This document shows positions 52,646 to 63,721 of a DNA stretch of 64,000 bases, in pieces. A model generated the notes under the pieces. The model searched no databases. It was not told the origin of the DNA and saw only the letters and a list, made by a program, of their open reading frames with translations. The position numbers and the translations under genes were made by a program. Origin of the DNA: Mycetocola saprophilus. Lineage in GTDB: Bacteria > Actinomycetota > Actinomycetes > Actinomycetales > Microbacteriaceae. Where the stretch lies: NCBI RefSeq assembly GCF_000718085.1, contig NZ_JOEC01000001.1:992001-1056000 (forward strand). Direction: 5' to 3'. Positions within the stretch are counted from its first letter, which is position 1. Every line of letters starts with the position of its first letter.

Positions 52646-55156
52646 CTACGCCTTGATCGCGATGTTGACGAGCTTGGGCTCGCGCACGATGACCTTGACG
52701 ATCTGGCCCTCACCGATCGCGCGCTGCACTCCCTCGGAGGCCAGGGCGATGGCCTCGAGGTCTGCGGCGGAGATGTCGGGGGCCACGTCCACGCGGTCGC
52801 GCACCTTGCCGTTGACCTGGAAGACCGCGGTCACCGAGTCGGCCACCAGCAGGCTCGGGTCGGCATCCTTCCAGCGCACCAGCGCAACCGGGGCCGGGAA
52901 GCCCAGGTTGGCCCACATGTCCTCGGCCGCGAACGGCGCAAAGATGTTCAGCGCGGTGGCCAGAACCTCGGCGGCCTCGCGGACGGCGGGGTCACCGGCA
53001 CCGGGGCCCGAGTCGATCGCGCGACGGGTCACGTTGGTGAGCTCCATCAGGCGGGCGACCACCACGTTGAACTTATACGACTCGATCAGCGCGGGGGCAT
53101 CGGCCAGGAAACGGTGGGTTTCGCGGCGCAGGGCGCGGTCACCGTCGTCGGCAATGCTGCCGGACGGGGTGGTCACGTCCTTCGAGATCCGCCAGGCGCG
53201 GGCGAGGAACTTGGCGGCACCGGCCGGCGACACATCCGCCCAGTCGATGTCGTCCTCGGGCGGGCTGGCGAAGGCCATGGTCACGCGCAGGGCGTCGGCA
53301 CCGTAGGCATCCAGCTCGCCGGCGAACTCCACCAGGTTGCCCTTGGACTTGCTCATCTTGGAGCCATCCATGAGCACCATGCCCTGGTTCAGCAGCGCGG
53401 TGAAGGGCTCCACGAAGTCGACGTAGCCGAGGTCGTGCAGCACCTTGGTGATGAAGCGCGCGTACAGCAGGTGCAGGATCGCGTGCTCCACGCCACCCAC
53501 ATAGTGGTCAACCGGTGCCCACTTCTTCGCCTCGTTGACGTCGAAGGCCACCTCTTCCGAGTTGGCGGACAGGAAGCGCAGGAAGTACCAGGAGGAGTCC
53601 ACGAAGGTGTCCATGGTGTCCGAGTCGCGCTTGGCGGGCTTGCCACAGGTCGGGCAGGGCACGTTCACCCAGTCCTCTGCGGCACCCAGCGGGCTCGCAC
53701 CCTTGGCCTGCAGGTCGAGGCCCGCGCTCTCGGGCAGACGCACCGGCAGCTCGGAGGAGGGAACCGGAACCTCGCCACAGTCACCACAGTGGATGATCGG
53801 GATCGGGGTACCCCAGTAACGCTGACGCGAGATCAGCCAGTCACGCAGACGGTAGTTCTTGGACGCGTGACCGAGGCCACGCTCCTCCAGGTCGGCGATG
53901 ATCGCGGGGATCGACTCGGCCTTGGTCAGGCCGTCAAACTTGCCCGAGTTGATCATCTTGCCGGCGCCGGGCAGCGCGATGCCGCTCTCGGCCGGGTCGA
54001 CCACGGCGTCCGCGCCATCAACCGGCTCGGTGTCCACAACGATCCGGATCGGCAGGTCGAAGGCCTTGGCGAAGTCCAGGTCACGCTGGTCGTGCGCGGG
54101 CACGGCCATGATCGCGCCGTGGCCGTAGTCGGCCAGCACGTAGTCGGAGATCCAGATCGGCAGCTTCTCGCCGTTGACCGGGTTGATCGCAAAGCGGCCG
54201 GAGAACAGACCGGTCTTCTCGCGGTCGGTGGCCTGACGCTCGATGTCGTTGGCCTTCTTGACCTCTTCCAGGTAGTCCTGGAACTTGATGCGGGTCTCCG
54301 CGTCGGCCTCGGCCACCAGCTCGGCGGCCAGGTCGGCATCCGCGGCAACAACCATGAAGGTGGCACCAAACAGGGTGTCCGGACGGGTGGTGTAGACGGT
54401 GATCGGCTCGGCGCGGCCCTCGATCTCGAAGGTCACATCGGCACCGTTGGAACGGCCGACCCAGTTGCGCTGCATGCTCAGCACCTTGGACTGCCAGCCC
54501 TCTTCCAGGAGGCTCAGGTCATCCACCAGGCGGTCTGCATAATCGGTGATCTTGAAGTACCACTGGTTCAGCTTCTTCTTGGTGACCAGTGCGCCACAGC
54601 GCTCACAGCGACCGTCCACCACCTGCTCGTTGGCGAGCACGGTCTGGTCGTTGGGGCACCAGTTAACCGGGCTGTCCTTGCGGTACGCCAGGCCCTTGTT
54701 GAACATCTCCAGGAACAGCCACTGGTTCCAGCGGTAGTACTCGGGGTCGCTTGTGTGGATCTCGCGGCTCCAGTCAAAGGAGGTCGCGTAGCGGCGGAAG
54801 GAGGTCTTCTGCTGCTCGATGTTCTGGTAGGTCCACTCGCGCGGGTCGATGCCACGCTTGATGGCCGCATTTTCCGCGGGCAGACCGAAGGAGTCCCACC
54901 CGATCGGGTGCAGCACCGAGAAACCCTGTCCACGCCAGTAGCGCGCGAGCACGTCGCCCAGCGCGAATGCTTCGGCGTGACCCATGTGCAGGTCTCCGGA
55001 GGGGTACGGGAACATGTCCAGCACGTACTTGCGCGGTGCATCATCGGGTACATCGGCCGTATTGAACGGCGCAAGCTTGTCCCAGATCCCCAGCCAGCGG
55101 TCCTGGATGGCGGAGAAGTCGTACTTCTCTTCGATGTTGGGCTCGTTGGTGCTCAC
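52646..55156 (-). CDS. leuS: leucyl-tRNA synthetase
   Basis: 836 residues. Class I synthetase: [16 protein letters not shown] (HIGH motif), editing domain with [11 protein letters not shown], zinc-type knuckles [12 protein letters not shown]...CERCG and [10 protein letters not shown]...CPTCGKP, catalytic WYFLRF and KMSKSKGN, and a C-terminal tRNA-binding domain. GTG 55156 is chosen because GAGAG precedes it and the protein then opens [17 protein letters not shown] as in relatives; a TTG 24 codons upstream is less likely. Single gene with its own terminator. Confidence 0.96.
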   Translation of the reverse strand: MSTNEPNIEEKYDFSAIQDRWLGIWDKLAPFNTADVPDDAPRKYVLDMFPYPSGDLHMGHAEAFALGDVLARYWRGQGFSVLHPIGWDSFGLPAENAAIKRGIDPREWTYQNIEQQKTSFRRYATSFDWSREIHTSDPEYYRWNQWLFLEMFNKGLAYRKDSPVNWCPNDQTVLANEQVVDGRCERCGALVTKKKLNQWYFKITDYADRLVDDLSLLEEGWQSKVLSMQRNWVGRSNGADVTFEIEGRAEPITVYTTRPDTLFGATFMVVAADADLAAELVAEADAETRIKFQDYLEEVKKANDIERQATDREKTGLFSGRFAINPVNGEKLPIWISDYVLADYGHGAIMAVPAHDQRDLDFAKAFDLPIRIVVDTEPVDGADAVVDPAESGIALPGAGKMINSGKFDGLTKAESIPAIIADLEERGLGHASKNYRLRDWLISRQRYWGTPIPIIHCGDCGEVPVPSSELPVRLPESAGLDLQAKGASPLGAAEDWVNVPCPTCGKPAKRDSDTMDTFVDSSWYFLRFLSANSEEVAFDVNEAKKWAPVDHYVGGVEHAILHLLYARFITKVLHDLGYVDFVEPFTALLNQGMVLMDGSKMSKSKGNLVEFAGELDAYGADALRVTMAFASPPEDDIDWADVSPAGAAKFLARAWRISKDVTTPSGSIADDGDRALRRETHRFLADAPALIESYKFNVVVARLMELTNVTRRAIDSGPGAGDPAVREAAEVLATALNIFAPFAAEDMWANLGFPAPVALVRWKDADPSLLVADSVTAVFQVNGKVRDRVDVAPDISAADLEAIALASEGVQRAIGEGQIVKVIVREPKLVNIAIKA

Positions 55157-55338
55157 AAAACTCTCATTCTCAAGCGAAATCGGGCGGCCGCGGTGCGACG
55201 CTCGGTGGCCACTCACGGTGGAGGACAAACGGTTCTAGCAAAAGAACACGTATCCGTCTAGGTTACCGCGGATTGCGGGGTCCCGGGTGCCGAAGCGGGT
55301 GTCGATCCGGATGCCCACGGCGAACGGCAAGCTTCGGT

Positions 55339-56913
<1,575 letters not shown>

Positions 56914-56919
56914 CCTCAA

Positions 56920-56925
56920 AGCTTA
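56920..56925 (-). promoter_or_regulatory. -10 box of a leaderless pabB promoter
   Basis: TAAGCT, six bases, then GTG 56913 on the minus strand, in the 43-bp gap after cydC. Confidence 0.5.
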
Positions 56926-56956
56926 GCGAGACGACGGCCCACCTACGGACCGCGCG

Positions 56957-58660
56957 CTAGCTCGCCGAGACCAGGGTTCCCGCCTCGATGCGCAGGTGAC
57001 GGTCGAAGAGATCACCGGCGACGTCGGCATGGGAGATCAGGATGACCGTGCGTCCGTGGGCGCGGGCGACGCCCACCAGATCGGCGATCAGGGCGGTCGC
57101 CAGGTCTCCCTCGACGCTCGCCGTGGGCTCATCCAGCACAATCACCGGGAACTCGTGCAGCAGGGCCCGCGCCAGGGCCAGACGCTGCGCCTGGCCGCCG
57201 GACACCAACGCACCCCGCTCACCCACGCGAGCGGACAGGCCGCCGCGCTCGCGCACCCAGTCACCGAGACCCACCTGATCGAGGAGTGATTCAAGCTCCG
57301 CATCGGTGGCGGTGTCGTGGGCGAACAGCAGGTTCTGGCGAATATCCTCGTCAAAGAGGTACGGCGCCTGCTCGCACAGACCGATTTCCGTGCGCACGGT
57401 ATCGGGATGCAGCGAGGAGAGCTCGGTGCCCTGCAGCCGGATGGATCCGGTGTAGTCGATGAAGCGCACCAGCGCGTGAGCCAGGGTCGTCTTGCCGGCA
57501 CCGCTCGGGCCCTCGATCAGCAGGCTCTCGCCCGCCACGATGTTCAGCGAGTCGATGCGCAGCGCGGGTTCGGGGGCACCGGGGTGACGGATCGCGACGT
57601 TGGAGAACGACAGCAGATCGGCACCGGGCACCGGCACCAGCTCGGTCGCGCCCACCTCGGCGGGCACGTCGGACGCACGCTCGGCGTCGGTGGCACCGGC
57701 GATCCGCTCGGCGCTCGAGCGCACCTGACGCCAGGCACCGAGGGCCAGTGGCACGTTGGCCACGACCTCAAACACCGCGAGCGGAACCAGGGCCAGCACG
57801 GCCAGGCCGGGGCCCGACAAGCCACCCTCGTGCAGCACCGGAATCGCGCTGATCATGGCGATCGCAATCGCCACGCCGGTGAACAGGGCCAGGGCCGCCG
57901 CGGCGATGCCGGTGCCACTGGCACGCTTAACCAGCGAGGTGGTGAGGGCCTTGTCCGCCGCGTCCACCCGGGCACGGGCCGCGGGCTCGGCACCGTAGGC
58001 CACCAGCACGTCGAGCGCACCGAGGTAGTCCACCAGGGAATCCAGCAGGTTTGCCCGCTGCGGGGCGAGCGAGCGCTCGGCTCGGGCGGCCACCACCGAG
58101 ATAGCCCAGGCGCTCAGCGCAAACGTCAGGATCAGTGCGAGCGCGAGTCCCAGGGCCGCGCCCGGGGAGAGCAGAGCTACGCCGACAACCGCGATGATCG
58201 ACACGCCCAGCGCGGTCAGCAGCGGCTGAATCACGCGCAGTCCCAGGTTCTGCATCTCGTCCACATCCGACACCAGGGTCGACAGCAGGCTGCCGCGGCG
58301 GGAGCGGGCAAGGCCCGCCGGGGCGATCGGGAGCAGCCGCTCCAGCAGTCCCACCCGCACGGTTTCCAGCTGGCGGAAGGCCGCCTCGTGGCTAAACAGA
58401 CGATCCAGGTAGCGGAAGAAGGCCCGGGCCAGCGCGAAGGCGCGCACCCCCACGATGGCCAGGTTGAGGTACATGATCGGCGGCATCTCGGCCGCGCGGG
58501 TGATCAGGTAGGCGCTACACGCCATCAGGGCCACGGTGGCCAGGGCCGATCCGATGGCCGATAGGAGCCCGCCGGTGGCGTACTTGCCGCGCGGTCGCGC
58601 GGCCCTCAGCACGTCCCGGGTGTTTACCACCGAGGGGGTCGGGGTCACTGTTGCGCTCAT
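56957..58660 (-). CDS. cydC: CydC, ABC exporter subunit for cytochrome bd assembly
   Basis: 567 residues: membrane domain (six helices, residues 25-300) and nucleotide-binding domain with Walker A GPSGAGKTTL, signature VSGGQAQR (V for the usual L) and Walker B VIVLDEPTASV. With CydD it forms a heterodimeric exporter of thiols/heme-related compounds needed for cytochrome bd. ATG overlaps the cydD stop as ATGA. Confidence 0.92.
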   Translation of the reverse strand: MSATVTPTPSVVNTRDVLRAARPRGKYATGGLLSAIGSALATVALMACSAYLITRAAEMPPIMYLNLAIVGVRAFALARAFFRYLDRLFSHEAAFRQLETVRVGLLERLLPIAPAGLARSRRGSLLSTLVSDVDEMQNLGLRVIQPLLTALGVSIIAVVGVALLSPGAALGLALALILTFALSAWAISVVAARAERSLAPQRANLLDSLVDYLGALDVLVAYGAEPAARARVDAADKALTTSLVKRASGTGIAAAALALFTGVAIAIAMISAIPVLHEGGLSGPGLAVLALVPLAVFEVVANVPLALGAWRQVRSSAERIAGATDAERASDVPAEVGATELVPVPGADLLSFSNVAIRHPGAPEPALRIDSLNIVAGESLLIEGPSGAGKTTLAHALVRFIDYTGSIRLQGTELSSLHPDTVRTEIGLCEQAPYLFDEDIRQNLLFAHDTATDAELESLLDQVGLGDWVRERGGLSARVGERGALVSGGQAQRLALARALLHEFPVIVLDEPTASVEGDLATALIADLVGVARAHGRTVILISHADVAGDLFDRHLRIEAGTLVSAS

Positions 58661-60342
58661 GCGTCCACCTCGATCGGCTCGGCTGCGGGTACGGGGATCG
58701 GGACCAGGTCAATTCGGGTGTCGGAACCCTCGAGGAAGGCCCCGCGATGGCTGAGCACCAGCACGGCGGTACCCTCCGCAGCCAGGGTGCGCAGGTTTGT
58801 CACCAGGCGCGCCTCGGTGGCGTGATCCAGGGCCGAACTCGGCTCATCCAGGATCAGCACCGCGCAGTCACGTCGACGCATCCGGTACAGCGCCCGAGCA
58901 ATGCCCACGCGCTGCGCCTGCCCGCCGGAGAGACCGGCACCTGACACACCCAGGTCACGTGTCGCGTCCAGATCATCGGCAACCGCGGTCTCCAGCGCCC
59001 AGTCCAGGACGGCGGGGTCGGGATCCGGGTCGCCCAGGGTCACGTTTTCGGCGATGGTGCCGGCGGTCAGGCCCGGACGCTGCGGGGCCCAGGCGAGCCA
59101 GTCCCGCTCCCCCGCGGGGACTCCGCGCAGGGACACACCGTCGCGGGTGATCTCGCCGGTAAAGTCGGTGAAGCCCAGCAGCGCACCAACCAGGCTGGAC
59201 TTGCCCACGCCGCTCGGACCCGAGAGTACTGTGAGCTTCCCAGGCAGGACCTCGGCGCTGATCGGCTCATGCGACAGCGGCGCATCGGCCTCATGCTGGG
59301 CGCGCACCGCGGCGAACACCAGTCCGGCGCCCGCGGTCCCGCCGTTCACAACCGAGGAAGCGGAGCCGATGGAGGTTTCGGGCAGCGTGGCCGCCTCATC
59401 GAGAATCGCGAACGCATCCTCGGCGGCGGTCACACCCTCGGCCGCCGCGTGGAAGTTGGTGCCCACGTTGCGCAGCGGGAGGAACACCTCGGGGGCCAGC
59501 AGCAGCACAAACAGTCCCACCGAGAGCAGCATGCCGCCCTCAACCAGGCGCAGGCCGATGCCCACGGCGACGATCGCGACGGCGAGGCTCGAGGCCAGCT
59601 CCAGCACAAAGCCGGAGAGGAAGGTCACCCGCAGCACCTTCATCGTCGCCTGACGATACTCGGTGGTGATGGTGCGCATCCGATCGGCCTGGCGGTGCTG
59701 GCGACCAAAAATCTTCAGGGTTGCGAGTCCGCCGAGCAGGTCGACGAAGCCGCGCGAGAGTTTACCCAGGGTGTCCCACTGGGTGCGCTGGATGGACTGG
59801 GTTGCCCAGCCCACGAGCGCCATAAAAAACGGAATCAGCGGCAGGGTGACCACCACGACGATGCCCGACACCCAGTCCTGCCACCAGATCACCACCACGA
59901 GGATCGGGGTGACCAGGGCGGTCAGGATCAGCTGGGGCAGGTACTTGGCGAAGTAGTCATCCAGCGCATCCATGCCGCGGCCCGAGAGGGTCGCGACCGA
60001 GATCGATCCGCGCCGGGCCAGCCAGCTCGGACCGAGCTTTCGGGTGGCGTCGAGGACCTTGCCGCGCAGCTCGGCCTTGACGCGGCCGGCCGCGCGCATC
60101 GAGAGGGTTTCGCTCGCCCACACGGTGAGCGCGCGAACCGCGGCGACCCCCACCAGTGCGCCGAGCCACGGGCCCAGGATGGAGAGCGAGTCTCCATCCA
60201 GGGCCCCGGTCACGATCCGGGTGAGAACGGCGGCAAAGCCGATCACACACGCGGTGGTGACCAATCCAATCAGGGTCTGAGCCGCGAGGTAGACGCGGAT
60301 TGAACGGGCATAGCGCAGCAGGCGGGGGTCAAGCGGACGCAT
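58657..60342 (-). CDS. cydD: CydD, ABC exporter subunit for cytochrome bd assembly
   Basis: 561 residues: membrane domain (about 15-310, with GRGMDALDDYFAKYLPQL typical of CydD) and nucleotide-binding domain with GPSGVGKSSL, signature LSGGQAQRVGIARAL and VLILDEPSSALD. Starts 12 bp after cydB in the cydABDC operon; Shine-Dalgarno weak, so translation is probably coupled. Confidence 0.93.
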   Translation of the reverse strand: MRPLDPRLLRYARSIRVYLAAQTLIGLVTTACVIGFAAVLTRIVTGALDGDSLSILGPWLGALVGVAAVRALTVWASETLSMRAAGRVKAELRGKVLDATRKLGPSWLARRGSISVATLSGRGMDALDDYFAKYLPQLILTALVTPILVVVIWWQDWVSGIVVVVTLPLIPFFMALVGWATQSIQRTQWDTLGKLSRGFVDLLGGLATLKIFGRQHRQADRMRTITTEYRQATMKVLRVTFLSGFVLELASSLAVAIVAVGIGLRLVEGGMLLSVGLFVLLLAPEVFLPLRNVGTNFHAAAEGVTAAEDAFAILDEAATLPETSIGSASSVVNGGTAGAGLVFAAVRAQHEADAPLSHEPISAEVLPGKLTVLSGPSGVGKSSLVGALLGFTDFTGEITRDGVSLRGVPAGERDWLAWAPQRPGLTAGTIAENVTLGDPDPDPAVLDWALETAVADDLDATRDLGVSGAGLSGGQAQRVGIARALYRMRRRDCAVLILDEPSSALDHATEARLVTNLRTLAAEGTAVLVLSHRGAFLEGSDTRIDLVPIPVPAAEPIEVDA

Positions 60343-60354
60343 CGTGAGTGGACC

Positions 60355-61365
60355 CTAGTGGGCCGCGGCCTCGATCGTCGCGTGGGTAATCCGCTTGCGG
60401 AAGACCCAGTAGGTCCAACCCTGGTAGAGCAGGATCAGCGGCAGTGCAATCACGGCCACCCAGCTCATGAACTCCAGCGTGTAGGACGAGGACGAGGCGT
60501 TCTCGATCGTCAGGCTGTTGTTTGCCGGGTCGATCGTGGAGGGCATCACGTTCGGGAACAGGGTCACGAACAGGGTCAGCACGGCGGCGGCCACGGTCAC
60601 CGCGACCGCGGCGAAGCTCAGTCCCTCCTTGCGGAGGTAGTTGAGCGCAACCGCACCGATCAGCGCGACGGCGGCAATCGCCGAGCAGATGGTCGTGGCA
60701 AGCTTGAACTCGGACATGATGATGGTCCAGACCAGGAAGCTGGCCGCAACCACGATGGTGATGATGCCCACCTTGACCGCGAGCTTCTGAGCCCGCGCGT
60801 GCAGGTCGCCGTCGGTCTTCAGCAGGATGAAGTACAGACCGCTCAGGAAGAACAGCAGCAGCGTGGTGACACCACCCAGCAGCGCATACGGGTTCAGCAG
60901 GTTCCAGAACCCACCCACGTAGTCGAAGTGCTCGTTCAGCGGAACACCGCGTACCACGTTGGCGAAGGCGACACCCCAGAGCAGCGCGGGGATGACCGAA
61001 CCGATGAAGATCATCGTGTCGAAGGAGCGCTTCCAGCTCTCGTGCTTGCGCTGGTGGCGGTACTCGAAGGAGACACCGCGCAGAATCAGCGCAATCAGGA
61101 TGAGGAACAGGGGCAGATAGAACCCGGCGAACAGGGTCGCGTACCACTCGGGGAACGCGGCAAACAGACACGCACCGGCCACGATGACCCAGGTCTCGTT
61201 GAGATCCCAGACCGGACCGATGGTGTTAATCAGGACGCGACGCTCGGAATCGTTTTTCCCGAGGAAGGGCAGCGAGATGCCCACACCGAAGTCGAAGCCG
61301 TCGAGGATGAAGTAGCCGATGAACAGGGCACCGACGATCCAGAACCAAAGCTGTGCAAGATCCAT
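60355..61365 (-). CDS. cydB: cytochrome bd oxidase subunit II
   Basis: 336 residues, eight or nine membrane helices. Opens MDLAQLWFWIVGALFIGYFILDGFDFGVG, the conserved CydB N-terminus with the FDFG quartet. Partner of CydA in the quinol-oxidising, high-oxygen-affinity terminal oxidase. ATG with AAAGGGAAA; 16-bp gap to cydA. Confidence 0.96.
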   Translation of the reverse strand: MDLAQLWFWIVGALFIGYFILDGFDFGVGISLPFLGKNDSERRVLINTIGPVWDLNETWVIVAGACLFAAFPEWYATLFAGFYLPLFLILIALILRGVSFEYRHQRKHESWKRSFDTMIFIGSVIPALLWGVAFANVVRGVPLNEHFDYVGGFWNLLNPYALLGGVTTLLLFFLSGLYFILLKTDGDLHARAQKLAVKVGIITIVVAASFLVWTIIMSEFKLATTICSAIAAVALIGAVALNYLRKEGLSFAAVAVTVAAAVLTLFVTLFPNVMPSTIDPANNSLTIENASSSSYTLEFMSWVAVIALPLILLYQGWTYWVFRKRITHATIEAAAH

Positions 61366-61381
61366 GATGGTTTCCCTTTAC

Positions 61382-62791
61382 CTAGTAGACCGTCGCGGTG
61401 GGCACCGGAGTGTCCGAACCGTCGTCTGCGGTTTCCACCGGCGCGGGGCCGGCAATGGCTGCCTTACGGATCAGGCCGAACTCGACCACGGCGAGTGCAC
61501 CGTAGACAATGGTAAATCCGATCAGGGAGAGGAGCACCTGGAACCCGGTGAGCTCGGGCGATACGGCGTCCTTGGTTTTCAGCAGGCCAAACACGATCCA
61601 GGGCTGTCGGCCCATCTCGGTGAAGACCCACCCCACGGACATGGCCAGCAGCGATGCAGGGAAGGACCAGATGGCCACGCGCCAGACCCAGCGCTTGGGG
61701 TTGCGTCCCTTGCGGGTCACAAACAGACCCACGGCGGCGACGAGCATGTGGAACAGGCCCAGTCCGATCATCCAGCGGAACGCCCAGTAGGTGATCCAGA
61801 TGGTCGGCGAGTAGGTGTCCGGACCGTACTGCTGCGAGTACTGAGCCTGCAGGTCGCGGATACCCTCAACGGTTCCATCGAAGGAGTGGGTGGAGAGCAG
61901 GGACAGCAGGTAGGGCACGCGGATCGAGAACAGCTCGTGCTGTCCGTCCGGGGTACCAAACGTGAAGATCGAGAAGGAGGCGTTTGCTCCCGTGGCGGTG
62001 TTGTACAGCGCCTCGGCGGCGGCCATCTTCATCGGCTGGGTCTGGACCATGGCCAGCGAGAGCTGGTCACCAAAGAACATGGTGCCGGCACCGGCGATCA
62101 GCATCATCCACAGTCCGAACTTCAGCGCCGGGCGCATGGTGTCCAGGTGCTGGTTACGCGACAGGTGGTAGGCGGCTACGGCGACGATCAGACCGGCACT
62201 CACCATGAAACACGCGGCGATGGTGTGCGGGAACGCAGCCAGGGCCACCTTATTGGTGAGCAGCTCGCCGATGCTGGTGAGCTCGGCCCGGCCCTTCTCG
62301 GCGTTCATCTGGTAGCCGACGGGGTTCTGCATGAACGCGTTGGCGGCGATGATGAAGTACGCGGACAGTGCGGTTGCGAAGGCCACACACCAGATCGAGG
62401 CGAGGTGGAGCTTGGGCGAGAGTTTATTCCAGCCGAAGATCCAGACACCGATGAAGGTGGCCTCAAAGAAGAAGGCGAGCAGACCCTCGAGGGCCAGCGG
62501 GGCGCCAAACACGTCGCCGACGAAGCGGGAGTAGTTGGACCAGTTCATCCCGAACTGGAATTCCTGCACGATACCGGTGACCACACCCATGGCGAAGTTA
62601 ATCATGAAGATCTTGCCGAAGAACTGGGTGAGCTGCAGGTAGTGCACCTTACCGGTCCGCACCCATGCGGTCTGGAAGATCGCCACGGTGGTGGCCAACC
62701 CGATCGTCAAGGGGACAAACAGGAAGTGGTACACCGTGGTGAGACCGAACTGCCACCGGGACAGTATCAGCGGATCGAGTATTTCGTTCAT
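61382..62791 (-). CDS. cydA: cytochrome bd oxidase subunit I
   Basis: 469 residues, about nine membrane helices. Conserved heme-ligand positions by motif context: H22 (TTVYHFLFVPL), H189 (AFPHTI), M393 next to GRQPW. The Q-loop is the short form usual in actinobacteria and firmicutes. Reduces O2 with electrons from menaquinol. ATG with CAGGAGCG; 98-nt leader and two candidate operators upstream. First gene of cydABDC. Confidence 0.97.
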   Translation of the reverse strand: MNEILDPLILSRWQFGLTTVYHFLFVPLTIGLATTVAIFQTAWVRTGKVHYLQLTQFFGKIFMINFAMGVVTGIVQEFQFGMNWSNYSRFVGDVFGAPLALEGLLAFFFEATFIGVWIFGWNKLSPKLHLASIWCVAFATALSAYFIIAANAFMQNPVGYQMNAEKGRAELTSIGELLTNKVALAAFPHTIAACFMVSAGLIVAVAAYHLSRNQHLDTMRPALKFGLWMMLIAGAGTMFFGDQLSLAMVQTQPMKMAAAEALYNTATGANASFSIFTFGTPDGQHELFSIRVPYLLSLLSTHSFDGTVEGIRDLQAQYSQQYGPDTYSPTIWITYWAFRWMIGLGLFHMLVAAVGLFVTRKGRNPKRWVWRVAIWSFPASLLAMSVGWVFTEMGRQPWIVFGLLKTKDAVSPELTGFQVLLSLIGFTIVYGALAVVEFGLIRKAAIAGPAPVETADDGSDTPVPTATVY

Positions 62792-62868
62792 GTCACAAAC
62801 GCTCCTGGTTTACGCAAGACAACTACGTGGACTATGCGACCGTCAGCTCCGTGCAGGGAGGTAATTCC

Positions 62869-62930
62869 TGTGGTACGACCTGTCTTGTTGACCTCAGATT
62901 AGCATGATTTACCCCTGTGGTCTGACCACA
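62869..62930 (-). promoter_or_regulatory. cydA promoter with two FadR-type operator candidates
   Basis: Extended -10 TGCTAATCT on the minus strand (TAATCT 62901-62896). A perfect 15-bp palindrome TGTGGTC-T-GACCACA (62916-62930) covers the -35 region, and a weaker copy (TGTGGTA-C-GACCTGT, 62869-62883) lies just downstream of the start. The TGGTCnGACCA core is the form bound by FadR-subfamily GntR repressors. Confidence 0.55.
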
Positions 62931-63031
62931 CATTTCGCATACTCACCGACACGGTGTCGCAATCCCTGGAACGGGTGACGGAACCTCCCCTAAACGGGGC
63001 ACAGATGCGGCGGAAGAGGGTGCGGTTACCG

Positions 63032-63037
63032 TAGATT
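63032..63037 (+). promoter_or_regulatory. -10 box of a leaderless DedA promoter
   Basis: TAGATT, six bases, then GTG 63044. Confidence 0.5.
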
Positions 63038-63043
63038 GGACGG

Positions 63044-63709
63044 GTGAATGATTTCCTCGGCGGCCTGCTCGACCTTGTCCAGAGCGTAGATCCGGTGCTG
63101 CGCACGCTGCTCGCCGGGATCGGCATGATGCTGGAGACCAGCGTCCTGGTCGGCCTGATCGTCCCCGGCGACACCATCGTGATCATCGCCTCGACCGCGG
63201 TGTCCAATCCGGTGGAGTTCATCGCGATGGTCCTGGCGATCATCATCGGCGCGCTGCTGGGGGAATCGATCGGCTTCTGGCTGGGCCGCACCTTCGGCCC
63301 GGCTATCCGCCGCTCCTGGGTGGGGCGCAAGATCGGGGAAAAGAACTGGCAACGCGCCGAACTCTACCTCGATCGCCGCGGCGGTATCGCGGTGTTTCTC
63401 TCACGGTTTCTCCCGGTCCTTCACTCGCTCATCCCGCTCACGGTGGGCATGAGTCGTATGAGCTATCGTCGCTTCCTTGCCTGGACGATTCCCGCATGCG
63501 TGATCTGGGCGGGTGCCTACGTCGGCGTGGCCTCGGCCGCGGCCGGTGGGTACCGGCAGTTGGCCGATCGACTCCACGGTGCCGGTTATATCTTTGTGGG
63601 CGTCATCGCCGCGTTCCTGGTGGCGGTCTGGGGCATCAAAAAACTCATCGGACGCGGCGAGGCGAAGCATTTGGACCTCCCCGAGGACCCGACCGACCCC
63701 AAAGCATGA
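63044..63709 (+). CDS. DedA-family membrane protein
   Basis: 221 residues of the SNARE-associated/VTT (DedA) family: LVGLIVPGDTIVIIAS (E/P-G-D motif), GALLGESIGFWLGRTFG and the FLSRFLPVLHSLIPLTVGMSRMSYRRFLAW block with conserved Arg. Four to five membrane segments; tail hydrophilic. Family members are linked to flipping of undecaprenyl phosphate or phosphatidylethanolamine. GTG start without Shine-Dalgarno site. Confidence 0.92.
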   Translation: MNDFLGGLLDLVQSVDPVLRTLLAGIGMMLETSVLVGLIVPGDTIVIIASTAVSNPVEFIAMVLAIIIGALLGESIGFWLGRTFGPAIRRSWVGRKIGEKNWQRAELYLDRRGGIAVFLSRFLPVLHSLIPLTVGMSRMSYRRFLAWTIPACVIWAGAYVGVASAAAGGYRQLADRLHGAGYIFVGVIAAFLVAVWGIKKLIGRGEAKHLDLPEDPTDPKA

Positions 63710-63715
63710 CAGAAT
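63710..63715 (+). promoter_or_regulatory. possible -10 box of the App1-like gene
   Basis: CAGAAT, six bases, then GTG 63722. Overlaps the base after the DedA stop, so read-through transcription is also likely. Confidence 0.35.
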
Positions 63716-63721
63716 TGAACC

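Noticed and set aside
52637..55261. An 874-codon open frame on the plus strand opposite leuS
   Set aside because: Its translation is rich in Gly, Arg, His, Gln and Val without any fold signature, as expected for the shadow frame of a GC3-rich gene; leuS on the minus strand has full synthetase motifs.
55157..55338. T-box or leader peptide upstream of leuS
   Set aside because: No T-box sequence, specifier loop or Leu-rich short frame was seen in the 180-bp gap.
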